Of a DNA stretch of 11,217 nucleotides, positions 5,816-11,217 are shown in pieces (position 1 is the first letter of the stretch; each line of letters opens with the position of its first letter). Source of the DNA: Rhodopirellula sp. (lineage in GTDB: Bacteria > Planctomycetota > Planctomycetia > Pirellulales > Pirellulaceae); the NCBI GenBank assembly GCA_002714565.1, contig PAXU01000041.1, positions 1 through 11,217 of the forward strand. The letters run 5' to 3'. The position numbers and the translations under genes are program-made. The notes under the pieces were generated by a model that was given only the letters and a program-made list of their open reading frames with translations, was not told where the DNA came from and made no database searches.

Positions 5816-7429
5816 TTATTCGTCGTCAGTGTCATCACTGGTGTCGTCATTTGTCGAAGTAAAGTCGTAGCTGTCTTCAAGAAATAGTTCAAGTCCTTCT
5901 GAAGGTGCGCCATTGGCCGCGCCTTCAGCAAACAGCTTTACGGCTTGTTCCACATGACTCTCAAGTGGTTTCGGTTGACTGATCAAAAAAGCGCCCTTGA
6001 TAACCGGTGCCATCTGAAAGTCGGTGAAGTACTTGTTGGCAAACGCCAATACGACTCCTGCAGGTAGTTCATCGCGAGTCCATGATCTGTTGTTGCCGTT
6101 TATACGCAATGTAACAGTATCGGGCGTGATTTCTGCTACGCCAGCTTCAATACTTGTGCCGATGGTCAAGCCTGACCCAATTTCAACCTTGCCAAGTGCT
6201 TCGTTAAAAAGCCTATAGAACACAGTTGTATATTCCACCATGTCGTGTAATCGTTGGGCAACTTCTACATGTTCATCGAGCTTGGCGAGGCTTAGGGCTG
6301 TTGCAGCACTCTTCGTAGCAACGCTCAATTCCCGCTGTTGCAGAGCTTCACGACCGGCCTTTAACGCAACTGTTAGCATTTTTAGCTCTTCAGCTGTCGG
6401 AGGTTTTAATTCAGGCTCCGGTTCTGGCTCTGGTTCTGGCTCTGGTTCAGGCTCCGGTTCAGGTTCTGGTTCAGGCTCAGGTTCAGGCTCAGGTTCAGGT
6501 TTAGGTTTAGGTTTAGGTTTGTTATCAGGTTTCGGGTCAGAATCTTCATTGGGCTTTTCGTTGGGCTCACTAGGTTTCGTGCCTCCGCCTTCGTCTTCCG
6601 TGTTGTCTGAAGGATCTTGTGATTCCTGACCTTCATCATCAGATTGTGTGTCGCTTGATTCAGACTGACCATTTTGATTTTGAGCGACGTTGTTCGTGTC
6701 GGTACCGGAGTCAGGTAAAACCTGAAGGGTGATGATGATTCCGGCAATTGCGACACCGAGTGCACCAGTTGCGATCCAAACTCCTTTTGTTCGGGATTTG
6801 GATTTGGCGTGATAGGCGGCAGCTGAACTTGTAGTGGTTTCTTCTTCAATCGCCAATGATGGTGAACTGGACTGAATCGCGGCGGGCGTTACTAGTTCTG
6901 GCTGTGGCGGCACGGCAGTTATGACATCGACATCGACCGGTGCCATTGGATCCACTTCTGTCGCTCCAGTGGGCACCATATCCAAGGAGTTCGAGATTCC
7001 GATTTGTACGGCATCATCCGGAGCATGAGTTTCCGGAGTCATGTCTAATTGACTGACAGCTTGCTCGGCTAAATCGGTTTGTTCAGTTAGTTCAGCAGTT
7101 AATTGCTGCTCAGAATCTGTTGATGCACTTATTTCAACACGAAGTGCAGCAACTAATTCACCTCGCTCCAGTTGTTGATCGTACGTACTTCGAAGTTCTG
7201 AATCGGTGAGCGTTTTTAGTGCGAATGTCAACTCGTCAAGCAACATGGCCCACTGTTTAGCCTGGGCACCTGGCCTGAAACTGCGAACCTTGGAAAGTGC
7301 TCTGTCTGCCGCCTCTTTAATTACCTGCAGATCGGATTCATCAAAACCAATCTCAAACAGGTCATAAAACGATGGATTTGGCGACTCAACGCCAAGCCAT
7401 TGTTTGTAAAGGCAATCGTGACCAGTCAT
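5816..7429 (-). CDS. Single-pass membrane protein with J-like N-terminus and KP/EP linker
   Basis: This 537-residue protein has no name I recognise. Residues about 8-90 (YKQWLGVESPNPSFYDLFEI, then DESDLQVIKEAADRALSKVRSF, ending STYDQQLERG) resemble the J-like domain at the N-terminus of many planctomycetal proteins; the HPD tripeptide needed to stimulate DnaK is absent. A Ser/Thr/Gln- and acid-rich stretch (about 100-206) leads to basic KSKSRTKG (209-216) and one membrane helix (about 217-237). By the positive-inside rule the N-terminus is cytoplasmic. Beyond the helix come a low-complexity acidic region, a KP run (304-310), fifteen PE dipeptides (311-340), a helical segment (345-410) and a small beta-containing domain (about 412-520), ending in a very acidic tail. 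No enzyme motif is visible. The ATG at 7429 is preceded by GGTGG at a spacing of four bases. It is divergent from the macroglobulin gene; a link in function is inference only. Confidence 0.85.
   Translation of the reverse strand: MTGHDCLYKQWLGVESPNPSFYDLFEIGFDESDLQVIKEAADRALSKVRSFRPGAQAKQWAMLLDELTFALKTLTDSELRSTYDQQLERGELVAALRVEISASTDSEQQLTAELTEQTDLAEQAVSQLDMTPETHAPDDAVQIGISNSLDMVPTGATEVDPMAPVDVDVITAVPPQPELVTPAAIQSSSPSLAIEEETTTSSAAAYHAKSKSRTKGVWIATGALGVAIAGIIITLQVLPDSGTDTNNVAQNQNGQSESSDTQSDDEGQESQDPSDNTEDEGGGTKPSEPNEKPNEDSDPKPDNKPKPKPKPEPEPEPEPEPEPEPEPEPEPEPEPEPEPELKPPTAEELKMLTVALKAGREALQQRELSVATKSAATALSLAKLDEHVEVAQRLHDMVEYTTVFYRLFNEALGKVEIGSGLTIGTSIEAGVAEITPDTVTLRINGNNRSWTRDELPAGVVLAFANKYFTDFQMAPVIKGAFLISQPKPLESHVEQAVKLFAEGAANGAPSEGLELFLEDSYDFTSTNDDTSDDTDDE
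6410..6520 (-). repeat. Hexanucleotide repeat coding the EP/KP run
   Basis: On the coding strand the repeat alternates GAA or GAG with any of CCA, CCT and CCG for fifteen PE units (6410-6499), then AAA with CCT for the KP units up to 6520. Mixed synonymous codons show the run is kept for its protein sequence, but GGTTCA and GGTTTA stretches on the plus strand are nearly pure and could slip during replication. The facing strand encodes only a spurious Gly-Ser run. Confidence 0.9.
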
Positions 7430-7490
7430 TATTCCACCAATTTATTTATCAGTTAGGCGTAAATGTGTGTCCGACATAGCATCTCAAGAG

Positions 7491-7506
7491 GAAGTGCACA
7501 CACTTC
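7491..7506. repeat. Inverted repeat GAAGTG-CACA-CACTTC
   Basis: Perfect 6-base arms around a four-base centre lie 62 bases upstream of the minus-strand start. It may be an operator or a leader hairpin for the J-like gene. Confidence 0.4.
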
Positions 7507-7510
7507 ATTC

Positions 7511-7523
7511 ATACTAAGAGTAT
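7511..7523. repeat. Inverted repeat ATACT-AAG-AGTAT
   Basis: Perfect 5-base arms with a three-base centre lie five bases from the GAAGTG repeat. Short AT-rich repeats like this can arise by chance; its closeness to the neighbouring repeat is the only reason to list it. Confidence 0.3.
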
Positions 7524-7621
7524 CTGATTTATATAACAACGCTAACTGGAGAGTATTCGTACCCAATAATTCACATGTTTCTGAGAGAACGACAAATACT
7601 CAGGAAAATCGAATAAAGATG

Positions 7622-7647
7622 GGAACCGATTGTCTGTTTCATACGTC
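7622..7647 (+). promoter_or_regulatory. Candidate ECF-sigma promoter of the macroglobulin-like gene
   Basis: GGAAC at 7622-7626 (within GGGAACC) is followed after 17 bases by CGTC at 7644-7647. ECF sigma factors of several groups recognise a GGAAC-type -35 and a CGTC- or GTT-type -10 at about this spacing, and Planctomycetes are rich in ECF factors. Transcription would start near 7655 and leave a leader of about 115 bases. The match is by eye. Confidence 0.45.
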
Positions 7648-7667
7648 AAAACATAAAGAGAGACAGA

Positions 7668-7673
7668 TATAAT
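7668..7673 (+). promoter_or_regulatory. Alternative -10 box TATAAT
   Basis: A perfect housekeeping -10 hexamer lies about 100 bases before the start of the macroglobulin-like gene. The hexamer 17 bases upstream is GTCAAA, a poor -35, so this promoter would need help or be weak. Confidence 0.3.
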
Positions 7674-7713
7674 ATGGCTGCAGCGTCATTTGTATCCCAA
7701 TTAAACTTATCCA

Positions 7714-7725
7714 AGTGAAATCACT
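7714..7725. repeat. Inverted repeat AGTGA-AA-TCACT
   Basis: Perfect 5-base arms around two bases lie in the leader of the macroglobulin-like gene. The tight centre does not favour an RNA hairpin; a small operator is possible. Confidence 0.3.
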
Positions 7726-7731
7726 GCTATA

Positions 7732-7750
7732 TCCGCTCATTCTGAGTGGA
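7732..7750 (+). promoter_or_regulatory. Leader hairpin before the macroglobulin-like gene
   Basis: TCCGCTCA, loop TTC, TGAGTGGA forms an 8-bp stem with one G-U pair. It ends four bases before the AAAAAGG ribosome binding site, a position where a hairpin can influence translation or message stability. On the minus strand the G-U would become an A-C mismatch, which suggests a role in the plus-strand RNA. Confidence 0.45.
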
Positions 7751-7754
7751 CATT

Positions 7755-7761
7755 AAAAAGG
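7755..7761 (+). promoter_or_regulatory. Ribosome binding site AAAAAGG
   Basis: AAAAAGG ends ten bases before the ATG at 7772. It is one of the better sites in the window and, with the signal peptide that follows, fixes the start. Confidence 0.5.
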
Positions 7762-7771
7762 CAAAGTAACC

Positions 7772-10700
7772 ATGAAATCCAAGCCCTTCTTTTCACTTTT
7801 ATTAGCTGTATGCCTTATCGCGGTATTTTCAGCAGTGATACCTGCCTTAGCGAATCAGGATCCGGCATCTATTCGGGCACAGGCTGTGAAGGAGTTAAAT
7901 GACGGCAACTACCGTGATGCTTTGAATCTATTTAAGAAGCTGCTTCATGAGAAAGTGCTTGATGACGAAAAACTTGGTAATGACTTTATGCAGGCTGTTT
8001 CGTGCATCCAGCAACTAAATGTATATCCGGAATTTAATGAGCTTGCAGAGAAAGCAGTCGAGACTCATCCAGCCAATTGGCGATTGCTTGAAGCGGTTGC
8101 ACGTAGCTACGTAAGTATGCCTAAGTATGGATTTGTGATTGACGGTGAATTCCAACGTGCTGCCAGAAGAAATTCCGGCCAGCCCAAACACTCGACAGAA
8201 CGAGACCGAATTAGATCGATACAGTTATTGCTTCAGGCAGAGCCGTTCGCAAAGGAAGATGATGATCGGGCAGCTGTGGGGCAGTTATACATGTACCTTG
8301 CAAATTCATTCCTGAATCACCGTGGCTATCAGGAATCATGGCGATTGCAGGTGCTTATAGACCTCGACACGCTGCCCGATTACGAGCCCGGCTATTACTA
8401 CGGCAGAGCCGTTTCCAGTGCTCCGGTCAACGATGAAGGTTCACCGTTGGTATATTCTGCTGTCGAGAATCTGGAGGACGCGGAAAATGACGGCGAGAGG
8501 TGGCGTTGGGCACTGAATCAGGCGATCGAGATGCACACGTCCAGCCGTCATTCAGCCGAGTGGCATTTCGCAACGTTCTTACACCAGCAATTTGGTGTGC
8601 AGACGATGCAGTATTATTTTCCAGCCCAGCGAGACACGGATGCTGCTGAGGAGAATCGCAATGGCCGGTTTGCACTGGACAGCCTGAATGACAAAGAAAC
8701 CATTGCCCAGTTGGCCACGGGGGTTAAGCGATTTGAGATGGATGATGAATTCAATTTCATCAAACATTTTCGTCGTATTCTAAATGAAGCCGGTCACGTC
8801 TATCGCGAATCTGCCGCATCGCAAATTGGATCGATCTATACAAACCGCCGACAGTTCACTCGTGCTGCGGATCATTGGCGAGAAATGATTACCAAATTCA
8901 ATGTCCCCGCTCGCCATTATTTTCGTACCAACCTGGATCAAATCGTTGGTAACTACGGGATGTTTGAACACATTAACGGCCAGTCAATAACTGACCCGAA
9001 GCTTGGATTCCGTTTCAGAAACGCAACCGGTGTCTCGTTTACTGCCCAGCCAATTAACGTTGAGAAGCTGCTGGCGGACGTAAAAGCGTATCTTAAAAGT
9101 AGTCCGATGCGACTCGATTGGAATCGAGTTCAATTGCAGAATATTGGTTGGCGCATCCTTAATCAAGATTTGGCCAAATATGTTAGACGTGACAACGACA
9201 CGAAATGGCACGTGGATTTAGAGCCCCGAGATGGCCACTACGACAAACGTGAAATCGTCGACGTCCCACTAGAAAATGCCGGCGCGTATTGGGTGACCGG
9301 TAAAGTTGACGACGGTAATACTGCAAATTCGCTGATTTGGCTTTACGACACTGCCATCGTCAAGAAAGCGCTAGCCGGTGGAAATCTGTACTTCGTTTGT
9401 GATGCAGAGACGGGACAGCCAATTGAAGAAATCAAGCTGGACTTCTTTGGCTACCGACAGCTCAACACGAAAGAAGGAACGTATAGGATTACGTCGACTG
9501 AATTTTCGACAGTAACCGATGGCAACGGGCAGGTGTTTCCTGAAGCATCCAAGATGCCGACGAATCATCAGTGGTTGATTACAGCGAAGGACAACGATGG
9601 TCGGTTTGCGTATGTCGGATTCCAGGGTGTGTGGTTCGCCAACCGCCACGACCCAATTTACAACTCAACCAAGGTGTTCTGCATTACGGACCGTCCGGTC
9701 TATCGGCCGGAGCAAACAGCCCATTTCAAGTTGTGGCTACGCAGAGCTCAATACGATCAGGATGATGATTCGCAGTTCGCAAATGCTTCATGTCGAATTG
9801 AAATCTACGACGGAAAGAACGAAAAAGTCTACTCGACGACAGGGAAGGCAGATGAATTCGGTGGTATCGAGACGAATTGGGATATTCCGGAAGATGCAAC
9901 CCTCGGTGTATACAGGGTTCACGTGCACGGCATCGCGGGAACCGGAAACAGGTTGCAAATCAGCGGTGGGAATTCATTCCGTGTCGAGGAATACAAAAAG
10001 CCGGAATTTGAAGTGACCGTAGAAGCTCCGTCAAAGCCGGTGGAGTTAGGTGAGATCATTACCGCCAAAGTAAATGCCAAGTATTACTTTGGATCACCAG
10101 TTTCAGAAGCTACCGCAAATATTAAGGTGACCAGAACTAGCTATCACCAGAATTGGTATCCCGACGCTCACTGGGATTGGTGTTTTGGCCGTGGTTATTG
10201 GTGGTACTGCTACGACTACCCTTGGTATCCGGGATGGCATGAATGGGTTGGTTGTTTAAGGCCATATCCAATCTGGGCACCATATCATGACGCTGCTCCG
10301 GAAGTAGTGTTGGATCTGGAAACGGAAGTCGGACCTGACGGCACGATCTCTTTCGATATTGATACATCGATCGCAAAAGAACTGCATGGCAATACGGACC
10401 ATCGATATACGGTGACTGCTGAGGTGCGAGATAAGTCGCGCCGCACCATCGTCGGATCCGGGGAAGTGCTTGCTACGAGAAAACCATTTACCGTGTTTAC
10501 CTGGCTTGATCGGGGTTATTACAACGTAGGCGATACCATCCAGGCAACATTCAAGGCCCAGACTCTGGATCAACGTGCAGTGAAGGGGAGCGGCAAGCTC
10601 ACTTTGTACAGAATCACTTATAAGGACGGCAAGCCGGTCGAGACAACCGTGCGAAAGTGGAATATCGAAACGAATGATCTCGGTGACTCCGCGCAGAAGA

Positions 10701-11217
10701 TTGCAGCGTCCAAACCGGGACAATACAGGTTATCGCTGACCTTGGAAGATGAACACGACCATGAAGTGGAGGGTGGTTACATATTCACGGTGCGAGGTCG
10801 TGAGTTTGACGGGCGAGATTATCAATTTAATGATTTGGAATTAATCCCGGATAAACGCGAATATAAGGCTGGCGATAAGGTCAAGTTGCAAATCAATAGT
10901 AATCGCCGTGGCGCTACCGTCCTGCTGTTTGTACGACCGACCAATGGTGTATATTTCCGGCCCAAGATTATTCGCCTTAAAGGCAAGAGTACGGTTGAGG
11001 AGATCCTGGTTGTCAAAAAAGACATGCCTAACTTCTTTGTTGAAGCAACGACGGTGTTTGACGGTCGCGTTATAAGTCAGACGAAAGAAGTTGTCGTACC
11101 ACCGGAAAAGCGTGTGCTCAATGTTCAGGTCATCCCATCCGCAGAAGAATATCTGCCAGGCGAGGATGCGACAGTTCGATTACATGTTACAGATATCAAT
11201 GGTGATAATTTTGAAGG
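7772..11217 (+). CDS. Exported alpha-2-macroglobulin-like protein, N-terminal part
   Basis: The frame is open from ATG 7772 to the right edge: 1148 residues, no stop, C-terminus missing. It opens with a signal peptide (MKSKPFFSLLLAVCLIAV, likely cut after ALA at 25-27); there is no good lipobox. Residues about 30-440 look helical and TPR-like (for example IRAQAVKELNDGNYRDALNLF and IGSIYTNRRQFTRAADHW). Beta modules follow: the segment around 536-560 (GGNLYFVCDAETGQPIEEI), the macroglobulin signature ITDRPVYRPEQTAHFKLWLR (638-657) and FRVEEYKKPEFEVTVE (736-751). Related strands with the pattern Y-x-x-G-[DE] recur at about 917, 1031 and 1126. Bacterial relatives are periplasmic; some trap proteases through a thioester, normally far downstream, so its presence cannot be judged here. 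A Trp/Tyr-rich insert occupies 791-838. The family call is firm; the role is not known. Confidence 0.88.
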   Translation, partial: MKSKPFFSLLLAVCLIAVFSAVIPALANQDPASIRAQAVKELNDGNYRDALNLFKKLLHEKVLDDEKLGNDFMQAVSCIQQLNVYPEFNELAEKAVETHPANWRLLEAVARSYVSMPKYGFVIDGEFQRAARRNSGQPKHSTERDRIRSIQLLLQAEPFAKEDDDRAAVGQLYMYLANSFLNHRGYQESWRLQVLIDLDTLPDYEPGYYYGRAVSSAPVNDEGSPLVYSAVENLEDAENDGERWRWALNQAIEMHTSSRHSAEWHFATFLHQQFGVQTMQYYFPAQRDTDAAEENRNGRFALDSLNDKETIAQLATGVKRFEMDDEFNFIKHFRRILNEAGHVYRESAASQIGSIYTNRRQFTRAADHWREMITKFNVPARHYFRTNLDQIVGNYGMFEHINGQSITDPKLGFRFRNATGVSFTAQPINVEKLLADVKAYLKSSPMRLDWNRVQLQNIGWRILNQDLAKYVRRDNDTKWHVDLEPRDGHYDKREIVDVPLENAGAYWVTGKVDDGNTANSLIWLYDTAIVKKALAGGNLYFVCDAETGQPIEEIKLDFFGYRQLNTKEGTYRITSTEFSTVTDGNGQVFPEASKMPTNHQWLITAKDNDGRFAYVGFQGVWFANRHDPIYNSTKVFCITDRPVYRPEQTAHFKLWLRRAQYDQDDDSQFANASCRIEIYDGKNEKVYSTTGKADEFGGIETNWDIPEDATLGVYRVHVHGIAGTGNRLQISGGNSFRVEEYKKPEFEVTVEAPSKPVELGEIITAKVNAKYYFGSPVSEATANIKVTRTSYHQNWYPDAHWDWCFGRGYWWYCYDYPWYPGWHEWVGCLRPYPIWAPYHDAAPEVVLDLETEVGPDGTISFDIDTSIAKELHGNTDHRYTVTAEVRDKSRRTIVGSGEVLATRKPFTVFTWLDRGYYNVGDTIQATFKAQTLDQRAVKGSGKLTLYRITYKDGKPVETTVRKWNIETNDLGDSAQKIAASKPGQYRLSLTLEDEHDHEVEGGYIFTVRGREFDGRDYQFNDLELIPDKREYKAGDKVKLQINSNRRGATVLLFVRPTNGVYFRPKIIRLKGKSTVEEILVVKKDMPNFFVEATTVFDGRVISQTKEVVVPPEKRVLNVQVIPSAEEYLPGEDATVRLHVTDINGDNFE
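10142..10285 (+). other. Trp/Tyr-rich insert in the macroglobulin-like protein
   Basis: These 48 codons (residues 791-838) encode nine Trp, nine Tyr, one Phe and three Cys, including GYWWYCYDYPWYPGWHEW at 808-825. It sits in the beta module after the EEYKKPEFEV signature, between a strand ending IKVTRTS and one starting PEVVLDLETE, so it reads as a long loop between strands. The hydrophobicity is aromatic, with charged residues and prolines mixed in, so it is not a membrane helix. Confidence 0.8.

Larger units (their letters stand above)
7430..7771. promoter_or_regulatory. Shared divergent intergenic region of the envelope gene pair
   Basis: This 342-base, AT-rich stretch separates two divergent starts and must hold promoters for both. 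On the plus strand it contains a candidate ECF-sigma promoter, a separate TATAAT, small inverted repeats, a leader hairpin and a ribosome binding site (listed separately). On the minus strand I find no convincing promoter. A 69-codon open frame from 7463 has no ribosome binding site and an unremarkable composition; I do not count it as a gene. Confidence 0.6.

Noticed and set aside
6410..6520. CRISPR-like array
   Set aside because: The repeat unit is six bases with no spacers and it codes in frame for Pro-Glu and Pro-Lys.
6240..6629. Plus-strand open frame with a long Gly-Ser run
   Set aside because: It is the antisense reading of the EP/KP repeat in the membrane protein gene; the Gly-Ser run follows automatically from the hexamer, and there is no start signal.
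6406..6849. Minus-strand frame rich in Asn-Leu repeats
   Set aside because: It is a shifted reading of the same repeat inside the 537-residue gene, and its composition is low-complexity only because of the repeat.
7463..7672. 69-codon plus-strand frame in the divergent intergenic region
   Set aside because: It has no ribosome binding site, its sequence is unremarkable, and it overlaps the candidate promoter of the macroglobulin-like gene.
7772..7855. Lipoprotein signal at LAVC (residues 11-14) of the macroglobulin-like protein
   Set aside because: Val before the Cys is a poor lipobox, the hydrophobic stretch continues past the Cys, and a standard cleavage site follows at residue 27.
9597..10016. 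139-codon plus-strand frame within the macroglobulin-like gene
   Set aside because: It is a frame-shifted shadow of a long, continuous coding region carrying recognised macroglobulin signatures.

Overview
The window looks like chromosomal DNA of a planctomycete with moderate G+C, probably a marine member of the Planctomycetales. This is inferred from gene content and protein style, not from a search. The clues are a single-pass membrane protein with the J-like N-terminal domain common in Planctomycetes, a very large exported alpha-2-macroglobulin-type protein, an EF-hand protein, and a PGK with the atypical motif CHRTDAS. Ribosome binding sites are mostly weak.

Bases 1-2570 hold three units. 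A plus-strand EF-hand protein is cut by the left edge (1-211). It converges on a minus-strand histidine pair, hisE-hisG, whose ATGA overlap suggests translational coupling. HisG makes phosphoribosyl-ATP from ATP and PRPP, and HisE hydrolyses the product's pyrophosphate, so the pair covers steps 1 and 2 of histidine synthesis. Divergent from hisE is miaA (tRNA A37 prenylation).

Bases 2571-5815 continue on the plus strand with aspS (bacterial-type aspartyl-tRNA synthetase) and pgk (phosphoglycerate kinase). The 156-base gap between miaA and aspS is unusually structured: a bulged three-part hairpin, a 12-base palindrome, and a repeated octamer that could pair alternatively with the hairpin. AspRS carries H31 and G81 in its anticodon domain, residues associated with non-discriminating enzymes. 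The pgk unit ends in a convergent gap with two hairpins in tandem.

Bases 5816-11217 hold a divergent pair of envelope genes. On the minus strand is a 537-residue protein with a cytoplasmic J-like domain lacking HPD, one membrane helix, a TonB-like KP/EP rod and a C-terminal domain I cannot name. On the plus strand is an alpha-2-macroglobulin-like protein with a signal peptide, helical repeats, several macroglobulin-type beta modules and a strikingly Trp/Tyr-rich insert; it runs off the right edge. Their 342-base shared intergenic region contains a good match to an ECF-sigma promoter (GGGAACC, 16 bases, CGTC), several short inverted repeats and a leader hairpin just before the ribosome binding site. 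This divergent pair is the part of the window most likely to be under-described. I see no CRISPR array, tRNA or rRNA gene, insertion sequence or phage gene.
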